Part shown: piece after piece, positions 26,709-42,783 of the stretch
Layout of the letters: each line of letters starts with the position of its first letter
Position numbering within the stretch: position 1 is the first letter of the stretch
Source: Lichtheimia corymbifera B2541
Taxonomy: Eukaryota > Mucoromycota > Mucoromycetes > Mucorales > Lichtheimiaceae
Direction of reading: 5' to 3'
Assembly (NCBI GenBank): GCA_000697475.1
Contig: JNEU01001161.1
Span: 62,001-126,000, forward strand
Length of the DNA stretch: 64,000 nucleotides
Made by a program: the position numbers and the translations under genes
The notes under the pieces: model-generated
Told to the model about the DNA's origin: nothing
What the model saw: the letters and a program-made list of their open reading frames with translations, nothing else
Databases searched by the model: none

Positions 26709-27645
26709 AACCACATCAGTCCTCTTGCTACAGAAAACGTGTACAGTGGGGCCATTATCATCGGGGACATACTTATGGCACCTATAAGAATCACATTTCA
26801 AACGGCAAGTGGATTTATCACTTGTTGATTGTCCATCACTTCGACTTAGTACTCCAAGATGCTTGACCACTTTATCAGTTCGATCCATCATGACAACACT
26901 TCCCACGCCCATTCACATATAAAGAGGGCTGTGGTCATCAACACTATCATACGCCCTTTCTTTCTACTTGTCTGCATATCATCATTAGTCTCTCTGGTAA
27001 GTCTCAAGGATAGTCTTTATTATGTTATCCCCAAAAATGAGCTTATTCTTGCATCCATCTATTATGTATGTAGCTCATCATAACCATTGCATGTCCAATA
27101 ATAAAGAGCCATCGTGTCATCGCTGCTGATATGCTTCCTTTTCCATCCGCATGTTGGTTTATCTCTTTCTGGGTCGTTTTCTAGCGTAGATAGAGAGCAA
27201 TATGATGCATGGAGACAGACATAAAGTAACGGCTTTCCAAGGTTGTGCTAGTCAGCGGCTGAACCACCTGTCAATATCCTGTGTTGCTATGAGAATCATC
27301 TCTAATCATTTGTAAATGCTTATATATCATGATGTGAATGGGATGTTTTTTATTGTTGTATGGTGTCATTGTTGAACATACCTTTATTTGAAACGTATCC
27401 TCTATGATGACAACCTCTCTTTTTCCACTATGTTAAAGGCAAAACCTGTTGCATTGATTAGTCAGTCATCTATTCATAACGTGGAGAGAAGACAGTGTCA
27501 CTGGCCACTAACGTGAAACCTAAACTTACCAAAAGTGTCAAGTTGCATTTGAGTCGCTCAGCTCACTTTGGCTCGACGTCACAATGGAATATATGCGTTG
27601 CGGTTGCGCGTCTCTTGCGATCTTTAACCTTCTTTCCTAATCGTT
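26709..27645. other. Intergenic region between the two E1 genes
   Basis: About 0.94 kb. It contains a short copy of a dispersed repeat (27075-27180, listed separately) and the UBA1 promoter. No gene seen. Confidence 0.6.
27075..27180 (+). repeat. Dispersed repeat fragment, also present at about 50380-50480
   Basis: The stretch from CATAACCATTGCATGTCCAA through TTTCCATCCGCATGTTGG lines up base for base, with scattered differences, with 50384-50475 in the same orientation. Both copies are in non-coding sequence 23 kb apart. By eye roughly three quarters of bases agree. Nature unknown. Confidence 0.55.
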
Positions 27646-31830
<4,185 letters not shown>

Positions 31831-32232
31831 AAAACCCTCCCACCAACAACATTCGAAAGCTAGTCGACATAAACCACCATGCTCTTTTATTTTGATATAT
31901 CACAGCAGCTTTTGACGTTTTGAATTATGCATGTGTGCGTGTGTGTGATACGTGGATGGATATGGTGATGGGACGATATTATTGGGGCGACTGACAGCAA
32001 GCGATCAAGGGGTTATGTCAGAGGGGATGTTGTGTGTGGATAGGTTGGTGGTGCACCTCCTTAATCGTAAATTGTCTTTCACGCTCCACTACCACCAATA
32101 CTCTCTCTCTTTGTGTGTGTGTTTCCCTTATCCCTTGTATGCTCCTTATTTCTATTTTTTTTTCTTAGAGCAGTGACATGTGTTTTGAGTGTACGTTTCT
32201 TTTATCTCCTTTCCTTTATTACCTCTCTCTGG
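31831..32232. other. Intergenic region, 5' flank of the chitin synthase gene
   Basis: About 400 bp. It has pyrimidine-rich tracts and T runs close to the chitin synthase start, and short (GT)n stretches. No gene seen. Confidence 0.6.
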
Positions 32233-35200
32233 ATGGCATATAACGGTGACCTATCTCGGCTCCTCAACGAGCAACAACACCGAGAGCCGAGCAGTATCTT
32301 GAGCGAGGTACTACAGTCTCGTTTCAGCCATGATCAGCCCTACGCGTTACTTGATCAGCATCGATTATTTGTGACAAACCCATACAAAAAGTTGGAGCTG
32401 CTGAATGACGCATCTGTGCAAACCTATGCCGACCATGGTTACAAAAACTTGACAGCGAATGATGCATCATCGGTTGAACCACACGTTTATGAATTCGCTA
32501 CACGATTGTATTATATTATGCGACGACGTAAAGAGCATGTTGGTGTGATTCTTAGGTAGGTTGGCTGACTTGTTGTTGTTGTCATGGAGATGATGATATT
32601 CATGTATCCTTGTTGCATGCAGCGGCGTTTCCGGATCAGGCAAATCAACCACACATCAGCATTTGTTAAATGAACTCCTCCACCTTTCGGCTCAGACCAA
32701 ACGTGAAGACAAAATCCGTAGACAGGTTACCAATGCACAGACCGTGATTGAAGCATTCAGCGGAGCATCCACTGCAGATAATATGCATGCCTCACATTTC
32801 AGCCAATTCCAGACACTGTATTTTAATGAACGTGGGCGTATCCTTGGCTCCTACACGGCTGTTTACTTGTTGGATAAATTTCGTGTGGCACCCAATGCAT
32901 CCGAACCAACCTTCAACATTTTCTATCAGTTGCTTGCTGGAACCACAGCCCAAGAGAAGAATGCATTGCATATCAATCATCCAGCCGACTACTTTAGCTA
33001 TCTTAAAGATAGCCAGCATCATCCACATCGCTATGTGGAAGGCACACCTACCACACGTGATGAAGTGCTGTTTAATGATTTTAAAGAAGCACTCAAAGCA
33101 TGCGGCTTCAAGAGTAAAACGATCGCCCAGATATGTCAGCTGCTGGCAGCCATCCTGCATCTTGGTAATATTCAATTTACGTCATCGGCCTCTGACAACT
33201 GTCGCATCAAGAATAAGGATACCTTGTCATTGGTGGCTGCAGCCTTAGGTGTGGCTACTACAAAATTAGAGTCCACTCTTACACACAAGCTAAAATTGCT
33301 CGGCAAGGAATTTTGTACCGCCTTTTTGACAGTGGATGGTGCTACGCAACAACGCGATTCACTCGCACGGACGCTGTACACGATTTTGGTGCTTTGGGTG
33401 ACCGACCAGATAAACCAAAAGCAGCAGCAGATCATGACCGATACAGAAAAGCGCTATTGTATACGTATTATGGATCCAGCTTCACGCACTTCTTCGACAT
33501 CACCACGTGGTTTCATGGATTTATGCAAGCATTTCTGTGAAGAACGTATGCGTGCTTTTCGGTTTCCTCGTCCACTTCATATCAACAACCATTACAATGG
33601 CAATCCAAACTCCAGCTTATTCATATTCCAGGGCATGATTCCAGTACTTGATCGAGAATCAGAGCGTTTACAAGCCTATGCTTTGGATGCCACGGATCAA
33701 CACTTCTTGTCATTGGCTTCTAAACATATGGCGGTTGACAAGGCCAACAAGAGCTTTACCATCCAACATTTTGGAACACCAGTGGAGTATAGTGCAGATG
33801 GTCTTCTTGAGAATAATCTCGATGCACTATCACCCGATTTCATTCTACTTTTCCGATACAGCTGCTCTAATGCCTTTTTCCGCGAGTTGTTTGAGAGCTC
33901 GGTGGTGGTGACAGAAACACATCCACGTGATGAGAGGACGATCATCAAGGCACAATTGCCTTCATCTCCAGCAGCATGGGAAATACAACAACAAGATCAG
34001 CCACCACGCAAAATTGAGACTGTGATGGATCAAATGGTGCACAGCATGGATGACTTGATGGATGTTCTTGATACAGCGCGTTTATTTGAAATCATGCACA
34101 TTCGTCCCAATGATCAGCAAAAGCCCGATTTCTTCGATCCAGCTGTCGTGCAACAACAACTCAATGCATTTCATCTTGGGCCACTTGCTTTGGATCAAAA
34201 CATGTATCGATACACATTGTCTGAATTTCTTGAGAGATACTATTACTTGACTTGTATGCTTCCTGATCATGGAGAAAAAATGGCGTCGGATGACATGACC
34301 ATGGTTTCTGGAGAAGGTGCCCAGAAACAAGAATACCCACAACAAGAAAAGGATGATTCCGAAACGGTGCTCAAACTTGTACACATGATGCAATGGACCG
34401 ATCGACAAGTGCAGCTTGATAGCACCCACATTTGGATCGGCTTTGATGTGTGGAAAGATCTTGAAAACCATTTACGTGCACTGGAAAAAGAAGATCGTAT
34501 TCGTGAAAGAGAACGACGCATGCTGGAAGAAGCAGAACGACAAGCAGCTGAAAAAGCTGAAGCTGAAGCTCGTGCAGCAGCAGAAGCAGCAGCAGAAGCG
34601 GAAGCTGCCGAAGCAGCAGCGGCTAAGGCTGAACAAGAAGCAGATGAGGGTGGTGATCCACATCATACAGGCGATAATCCATTCGATGATCCAGATGGTG
34701 CTTCCGATGTTTATTCAGATCATGACTTTTATGATGATCGAACTGAGGTGGATGAACGCGTGGGCAGTACTTTTGGCAAGCAAAGCAGTCAATGGGCTGA
34801 TGATGATGATTACATGGATGGGTATGTAGTGTACATATGATTTGCACTTATATGCGTATGCTAATTTCAATTTTATCAGCTATGGGCCCAATATGGATAT
34901 GAGCAAAATGATTGAAGATCATTGTCCTCCAGCTGAAGAGCTAATTGAAGTTGTGCCAATCACTCGTATTCGTCGTTGGTGGGCACGTTTTGTATGGTTC
35001 TGTACTTGGATGATCCCGTCATTCGCACTCAAATATATCGGCAAAATGCATCGTCAAGATGTCCGTATGGCATGGCGTGAAAAGGTGACCTTGTGCATGT
35101 TGATCTTTTTATTATCTGCAAGCGTCATCTTTTTTATTGTTGGTCTTGGCGAGGTGATCTGCCCTGGTACCAAGGATCTCTTTACATCAAATGATGTCAC

Positions 35201-37953
35201 TGGTCATCAAACCATTGAAGATTACTGGATCAGCGTGAGAGGAAAAGTCTATGATATGACCAAGTTTGTATCCTCACCCCATGGCACGACCACGTATATG
35301 GCGACCAAATCGACCTTGGAACCTTTGGCAGGTCGAGACTTATCCTATACATTCCCACCACCATTAACACAGGCTTGTCAAGGCTTGGTCACCGATCCAT
35401 CCATAACGGTCGTACCGAATGAAACCATTGTCCTTGGTCCCTTTGTGCATTATTCGGGTGATCAACAAAGCGAGAGCTCACTTGCAAGATTGGGCGACCC
35501 AAATTGGTTGGATCATTACTTTGCGCCAGCAGTGACTCCAAACAAAAAAGGCCAATTGGTGATATCGAAAAAGCAATTGAAAGAAGACTTTGAAGGATGG
35601 GGTCGACTTGCACTTGCCATTGACGGCAAAGTATACGACTTGACAGACTACATGACCACAGCACGTAAATATCCCCGTAATGCACCTGGCGTGCCTAATT
35701 ATCACTATTTGGATGACGACGTGGAGCGCATGTTTCAAAAGTATTCAGGAACGGATGCCACAGACCAATGGAAACTTTTCACCGCCAGCATGGATGAAGC
35801 AACACGAGCCCAAAATCTTGCTTGCTTGGACAATGCATTCTATGTGGCACAGCTGGATTATCGTGATGAGCTGCGTTGTACCTTTGTCAATTACTTGTTG
35901 CTCAGCTTTGCCGTCATCATGTCCTTTGTGGTACTTGTCAAGTTTTTGGCAGCACTTCAGTTTACAGGCGAACCCACACCAGAGGAACAAGACAAGTTTG
36001 TCATATGCCAAGTACCATGCTATACTGAAGGCGAGGAATCTTTACGCAAGACAATCGATTCATTGACAACAATGAACTATGATGACAAGCGCAAGCTTTT
36101 ATTTTTGATTGCCGATGGCATGATTATTGGCAGTGGCAATGATAAGCCAACACCTATGGTCCTTTTGGATATCCTTGGATACGATGTTGAAAAAGACGAG
36201 GATCCTGAACCAGTCATGTTCAAATCAGTAGGCGAAGGCAGCAAGCAGCTCAACTACGGCAAGGTGTATTCAGGATTGTATATGCATGAAGGCCACACGG
36301 TGCCTTATATTGTGGTTGTCAAGGTTGGCAAGTCGACCGAACAAAACAAGCCTGGTAACCGTGGCAAGCGTGATTCACAAATTATTTGCATGGACTTTTT
36401 ACGCAAGGTGCATTTTGATGCTGAAATGACACCTCTGGAACTTGCTATTTATTACAATATCCGCAATGTGATCGGCATTGATCCCGCTTTGTATGAGTAT
36501 GTGCTTATGGTGGATTCGGACACCGAGGTGTATCCCGATGCATTGACGCGGCTGGTGTCATGCATGTTGCATGATAGTCGCATTATTGGTCTGTGCGGGG
36601 AAACGGAGTTATGCAATGAAGACATGTCATGGACAACACGTATCCAGGTGTACGAGTATTATATTTCACATCATCTTGTCAAGGCATTCGAATCACTCTT
36701 TGGATCAGTCACTTGTCTCCCAGGCTGCTTTTGCATGTATCGCATTCGTACACCGCACAAACGCCAGCCTTTGATTGTGTCTCCTCAAATCATTCGTGGC
36801 TATTCAGATAACCAGGTGGATACATTACACAAGAAAAACTTGCTGCATTTGGGTGAAGATCGTTACTTGACAACGCTGATGATGAAGAACTTTCCACAAT
36901 ACAAGATCAAATTCACTCCGTATGCTCGTTGCCGCACTGTGGCACCCGATAGTTGGCGCGTGCTGCTTTCACAACGTCGTCGTTGGATCAATTCAACCAT
37001 TCACAACTTGCTCGAGCTTATTCTCTTACCGGAGCTTTGTGGATTTTGCTGCTTGTCGATGCGATTTGTCGTCATGATTGATCTTATTGGCACCGTCACT
37101 TTACCTGCATCTGTCATTTATTTGGCGTATCTCATTTACATTGCAGCATCCAACACAGGGCCAATTCCTGTCATTGCCTTGGCTATGCTTGCAGGTGCCT
37201 ATGGTCTTCAAGCACTGATCTTTATTTTCAAACGCCAGTGGCAGCATATTGGATGGATGGTCATTTATCTACTAGCCATTCCCGTATTCAGCTTTATCAT
37301 TCCGATTTATGCATTCTGGCACTTTGATGACTTTTCTTGGGGCAACACACGTGTGGTGGTTGGCGATAAGCAAAAGCAAATCATTGTTACCGAAGACGAA
37401 AAGTTTGATGACAAGATGATTCCTATGAAGAAATGGTCACAATATGAGCGTGAAATGGAAGAATTGGCTATTCAGCAAGAAGAGGAAGATAACAAGACCC
37501 AGTTGACTGATGACCATGAGCACCACAGCCATGAAGGAGGAGAGGATGATCATGTCGGCTTGCAGGCACCAAGATTACTCTCCGAACGCAACTTGTCCGA
37601 TTTTGCAGTGGATCTGTCAGGTGCATTGAATTATCCATCATCTAATAATGGGCCATTTACACAATCATCCATGCTATCGCAAGACGAGGAGCATGTATCT
37701 AAACCTATCCTTCCTGAAGATGAGGATATTGAACGTGAAGTTGCACGCATTTTGGCTGGTGCCAATCTTATGGAGCTTACCAAGAAACAAGGTATGTATG
37801 AAATCTCTTGTTTTGGATGCTTCATATGCTAATCATCATTGCTCCTTTATAGTGCGTGACCAGCTTTCACAGCGATTTGGCGTGGATCTCACCATCAAAA
37901 AGGGGTTCATCAATGAAGCAATCGAACGTACCCTCACCAACAGCACTCTGTAA
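32233..37953 (+). CDS. Chitin synthase with N-terminal myosin-motor-like domain (class V/VII type)
   Basis: Makes chitin from UDP-GlcNAc at the plasma membrane; the myosin-like part helps deliver or hold the enzyme at growth sites. Four exons (32233-32555, 32623-34821, 34880-37791, 37853-37953) give 1,844 residues. The motor-like region covers about 1-780, with P-loop GVSGSGKST at 109-117 and a YQLLAGTTAQEK block. An Ala/Glu-rich coiled coil follows (about 755-805). Next come a membrane helix, a cytochrome-b5-like domain (about 945-1010, TIEDYWISVRGKVYDMTKF) and a second helix. The family-2 glycosyltransferase domain has CYTEGEESL, MVDSDTEVYPDAL (about 1385), EDRYLTTLMMKNF and the QRRRW signature (about 1539). 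Three C-terminal helices and a DEK-C-like end (to RFGVDLTIKKGFI) complete it. Switch I and II of true myosins are not recognisable. Confidence 0.93.
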
Positions 37954-38433
37954 CAAAAATATAAAATGCAATCTATAATCAATCAAGTGTATAATTGTTC
38001 TTTGATCAAGTAAAGGTTCTCTTTTATTTTAATGCTTTCACAAAAGAAAGCGACGTTGTATCGCTGGGGTTTATAATTGAGCATGCTGGTATCATGCAAA
38101 GTGGTGGGTGTTCGTGGCTGAGGATTTCCATTATAGAGATCCAGGAATGGGTATGAGGTAATGAGTGTGTTCATAATAGGATGGACCTGATTTAAGACTC
38201 TCAAAATGGAATCAGGTCAAGTTCCTGAAGGTAACAGCAGGAGGCCTGGTAGGGAGTTATGTGGTAAAGTATTATCAATTCCCCGCAAACCAAACAAACA
38301 TCGGTCACTTTCAAGTTGCATGAAATGATTTTATGGCTCACATACAACCCACATGCTCGGAAATAATTATAAGACGGTGATCAGGAAACATATATAAATA
38401 ACATGGCAGTGTCACTGATTGTGTCGATCTCAA
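37954..38433. other. Intergenic, downstream of chitin synthase
   Basis: About 480 bp between the chitin synthase stop and the hAT remnant. Possibly contains decayed transposon sequence, but nothing can be recognised. Confidence 0.5.
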
Positions 38434-39031
38434 TTGATTCTATGGTTATCCTTTTTTGATATCCTAATCGGCTTTGAACCCATCAATGGACCACCTACAG
38501 GTGAAAATTTGGGGGATGTATTCATCAATGTCCTTGAGGAGTTTGACCTTGGCAAAAGGCTCTTCACCGTTACCACCGACAACGCCTCCAACATGAAAAC
38601 CATGGTGCGTCATGTGATGGAATATGGCAAGCAAGAGTCCAAACAATGGTAAGTTGGAAACTTTTCATGGTGATCAAGAGCTAACGTACATATATGTTGT
38701 ATAGGCCATTCCGCCTTCGTCACCACAGCCCATGCGTTGGGCACATCTTCAACCTTGCTATCCAGGCCATCCTAAAGAATGGGTTGAAGGCCCAAGCACC
38801 GGAGAACGTGATCGATCATGATAACGAGGATCACCACACATCCGCTCTGGCCAAGCTACGAAAAGGCATTCTGAAGATTCGGTAAGTTTGTACACATATA
38901 CTTGATATCGGTAAGGATAATCACATTTTATGCATAGCTCTTCACCGCAGAGATATGCCACATTCGAGCGCAAGCGAACTGCTATGGAGTGTCCACCATT
39001 GAATCTTATAGTGCTTATGAAAGAAAATTAA
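38434..39031 (+). mobile_element. Truncated hAT-superfamily transposase remnant, still spliceable
   Basis: Three pieces (up to 38648, 38705-38881, 38938-39031) join in frame through GTAAGT..TATAG and GTAAGT..CATAG introns. The product contains LIGFEPINGPPTGENLGDVF, VTTDNASNMKTM (a typical hAT catalytic-aspartate motif), CVGHIFNLAIQAIL (matching the hAT C..H..NL block) and ILKIRSSPQRYATFE. The zinc-finger N-terminus and the C-terminal dimerisation domain (hATC) are missing, and the frame stops soon after the last motif. No terminal inverted repeats or target duplications were found. It is an old fragment, or possibly part of a co-opted gene. It lies between the chitin synthase and ELL. Confidence 0.8.
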
Positions 39032-39706
39032 AAATGTGCTCTATTATCCTTCCAAAGCAAATATGACTTTGCTTATGAATCATCTTCACTCATACTGTGG
39101 GCAATGCATTAGGGTTGTATCTTTGGCTCTTCTTGGAACCAGCAGGCAGCTTACGAATCCTTCATACATTGACATTCTATGCTCAGTATCATTGATGATC
39201 TGTTTTCCACATACAGGTGGTATGGTGGTGGTATCCATGGATATGATCATATGATTCTTTGTAGTATTACAATAAGCGATCACTACTCAACCGTGCGTAG
39301 TGTCGATTTATAGGTAGTTCCTTAAAAGGCATCCGAGTTGTCCTTAAGTAAGTAGGCTATGTGCAAATGACACTTCAATAGCTACACCTATTCAATTGTA
39401 GCAGTGTATATCTTAAGAGGATAATGATAACTCAGTAGCGATGCGAGTGCTTTATATAAGTTCTGCAGTAATACAATAACAATGAGTGTATGGGTGATGA
39501 TGATGGAACTATAACTAAGGAAGATGGACATATACCCCGCCATCAGCGATGTGTTCAAGAGGCGCCCATTCAAGCGTGGGTTCTACCAATGGCATGCCTG
39601 CGACAGAGAGAGTGAGAGTGAATGAGAGAGGGGAAATCATTTAATGTGCCATTAGCCCGCGCTCTCTTTCTTCTTTCCCAACCCATACCTTGTATACCCT
39701 TTTCCA
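39032..39706. other. Intergenic, upstream of ELL
   Basis: About 675 bp with GA-rich and CT-rich patches close to the ELL start. No gene seen; it may include further decayed hAT sequence. Confidence 0.5.
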
Positions 39707-41604
39707 ATGCCATCGACAAAGCGAGCCATTGCCTTGCGACTCAATCGTGAAGCCTTGGATTTACTTCAAAACTCACCAGACAAGATTAAGCTCGACCTAA
39801 ATCAGGACAATGGCACTGTAAGTGGGAGGAGAGGGAGAATGTTCTCAACAGAAATGGACATCTCATATACATACTTTTGGTACAGTCTCTTGTCATTGGC
39901 AACAAGAGGTTCTCAGTGAAGCGACAAGAAGGACATATTCCATATCAGCTTTATCGAGGGTTCGAGGAACTTGGCAGTAGCCAACATGGCACGACATCAG
40001 TAGAACTTGTAGCCAATGTGCTGCAGGTGCTCAATATGAAACAAGTCTTATCCAAGGAAGACAAGTCGCGGTTCCGAAGTTTGACCGAAGCAGCAGAACG
40101 AGAAAAGAATGCGAGACGCACCGAGTTATTACCCAATGTTCCCAAATTATCATCATCCTCTTCGTCAACAAGTTCATCCCCACGCAATGTGTTGGTCGGG
40201 GCAACACCACCCACCCGACGACCGATATCATCTGCATCACCCGTTCGTTCCACGTCCAAATCCAAATCATCCTCAGGTCTTTCTCCTGCTCGTCCTGATC
40301 CTGCATATGTGGCTTCTGTGCGTGAACGATTAGTACATCTATTGGCCATCTATCCACATCCATTGAGTCAACTCACGACCAAGCTCAAGATACGGGAATC
40401 TGATTTGATGCCGATCCTTAAAAAGGTATACATATGCATGTGATTAGGGGGCGTATGTGGTAAATGGTTACTAACCGAATTATTGGAAATAGGCGGCTGT
40501 AGAATCACAAGGCAGTTGGTGTCTACGTCCTGAAGTATACAAAGACTTGAGGATTTGGGAATGGAAACGATACGATGACAAAGAGCGGAGTATGGTCATT
40601 AAGAATGCTGAGGATGCCTATGATGCTCTCAAGTTGCCACGCAACGCTCCAGAACGCAATAACCTGGTTACGCCTCGCAAGAAAGCAACTTCATCCTCTT
40701 CATCTTCTACACCACAAACTGCCAGTCTCTTACAACCACCTCCATCACTACGTGTCGGTGATCAACATGCTTCATCCACAACACCGACAACACCGATCAA
40801 ATCTCCTGGTAAACGACCCGCATCATCCACAAGCACATCAACAACAACAGCCAATGGCAATCATAAGCATGATGAAAAGCGGATCAAGACAGAAAAGTCA
40901 TCCAAATCCAAGAATAGTAGCAGCACCAGCAGTGGAACAACAACAACAACAGCACGACATTCCCCACAAAAAGCAACCACCTCCACCAAACATTATCACA
41001 AATCATCTTCATCCAATCATCTTCATCCTCAGCATACCACACATTCGGTCAAAGATTCAACTGTTCCACCACCACTGGCGCCATCCCATCCTAAAGGTAT
41101 AAACATTGGAATAATAGAGATCATCATCATCCAGCCATGCATGCTAATGTGCTATTAGGCACATCGTCTTCGAGCGGGTCGTCTTCATCCGACACAGATT
41201 CCTTTTATGAGGAAGAGCAGCAGGTTGTCCCTGATTACGAGCATCCATTTGTTGTGAGTCCAATCACCACCCAAGCTCAGTTTTTGGCCATGTGCAAAAG
41301 CCACGACGAAGCACAGGCAGAGTACATTCAATTGAAGCGTAGAATCAGCAAAGATCATCCCCATTACTTGTACGCTTTGGATCATGTGGAAGCACCAAGA
41401 GATATCAAGGACGAAGCACAACGAAGAGACATGTACTATGCAAAGGTCAAGGCTGTCTATCGCTCTCAAGGGGGAAACGACTGGCGTACGGTCATGCAAC
41501 TCACTCGACAATTCAATCATCAATTGCGCAAAGTCAATGCCCTATGGAACGAAGTCGAACGTGCATTCCATGAACATCAATTTGCTTTACCCACCAAACG
41601 ATAA
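39707..41604 (+). CDS. ELL: RNA polymerase II elongation factor ELL
   Basis: ELL suppresses transient pausing of RNA polymerase II and in animals belongs to super and little elongation complexes. Four exons (39707-39817, 39886-40425, 40493-41096, 41159-41604) give 566 residues. The N-terminal ELL domain includes IALRLNREALDLLQNSPDKI, VIGNKRFSVKRQEGHIPYQL and VRERLVHLLAIYPHPLSQLT with a winged-helix-like end ESQGSWCLRPEVYKD. The middle is Ser/Thr/Lys-rich and probably disordered. The C-terminal occludin/ELL domain starts at DYEHPFVVSPITTQAQFLAM and runs as charged helices through HDEAQAEYIQLKRRI to RQFNHQLRKVNALWNEVE. Having both domains makes this a full-length ELL. Budding yeast lacks ELL; fission yeast has one. 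Confidence 0.88.
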
Positions 41605-41724
41605 AAAAGAACGTGTGCTATGCCATGTTTTTGTAAATATTTATATATATATACATCATCATTGTGTGATTTGTTCAAATGCGAATTGTGGGAAATGACA
41701 AAGGGCGGAGAATGGATGGATTAC

Positions 41725-42783
41725 TTAGTGATAAGGTTGTTGTTGTTGATGGTAATAAGGTTGCGGCATGGCATTGAAAGCGGGTGTAGTGGATGCTGTA
41801 GGCTGTGGCGGTATAAAAGGTGGTTCAGGTGTAAAGGAAGTCATTGGTGGTTCGGGAGTGTGATGATAATAACCAGCACCACCGTGAGCTGCTATTGGTG
41901 GAGGTGGGGGTGATGTGGATGGCGCATAAAGCGGTTGCTGCACGCTGTCGATGGGAATGTTACTCATAGTAGGAGCTGGTATCTCATGTTTGTCAGCTGG
42001 TGAATGCAGGGGCTCGGTAGCTTGTTCTTCATCATATTCCTGCTGCTGTTGCTGTTGTTGTTCATTTTGTCTAAATTCCTTAAGATTCTTGTGCGCTAAT
42101 TGTTTTTCGTTCCAAAATAGGATAATGCTGCAAGCAAGTGTGGCTAACCACATGAGCAGTAAGAACCAAGAAAACGCCGCTGCTGCTTTAGCGCAGTTGC
42201 ACTATATACACGTAAAAGATGAGTCTTTTATATATCTCAAGGTCAGAAGGGTATACTATTTATTACCTGTGCGGGCCATGCAGATGCATAAGCATCATCT
42301 GATCTTGCACGACTGCTGTCAAGATTGCAGTGTTCTGGTTTATTGGCGTGTACGGTCATGGCAATACCTGCAGCTGCCCAAAGAAAAGAGCCTGCAGCTG
42401 TGAATATCAAAGAGGTTCTTGGTTTCATTGAGAATTTGGCAATTCGTTTGAATTTGTTTTGACGATCGTATGCCCAAGGAAAGTATACAAGCAACCCTGG
42501 AATCCAGCACGTGAATATAGCAACAAACAATGTCCAATTTGGGGCTGCTTGACTTCCTCCCTGTAGAAGAATTATATGCATAACACGTTAGCCATCATGA
42601 CATCTTTTCACAGCAAACCACACGTACATAAAATTTGATCTCGGTAGCGATCACTGGTGCTACAACACATAAAACCAGCAACGTTAAGACCGCCTGGCCA
42701 ATATGACACCATGCTTTGACGCTGCTAAGATGTGGCATATTATCCGGTACGTTGACCGGCATCGCAAGGTTCATGGATGGCAT
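41725..42783 (-). CDS. Four-helix membrane protein, MARVEL-like
   Basis: Three exons (42783-42628, 42560-42267, 42201-41725) join in frame to 308 residues. Four hydrophobic helices are seen: around GQAVLTLLVLCVVAPVIA, TLFVAIFTCWIPGLLVYF, TSLIFTAAGSFLWAAAGIAM and FSWFLLLMWLATLACSIILF. Between helices 3 and 4 a loop with one CNL and one CNC cysteine may face outside. This is the layout of fungal MARVEL-domain proteins, which act in membrane apposition and vesicle transport. The C-terminal cytoplasmic tail is Gln/Pro-rich with repeated TPEPP units and ends in a polar Tyr/Gln/His stretch. It is convergent with ELL, 120 bp away. The domain call is by helix pattern and is moderate. Confidence 0.65.
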
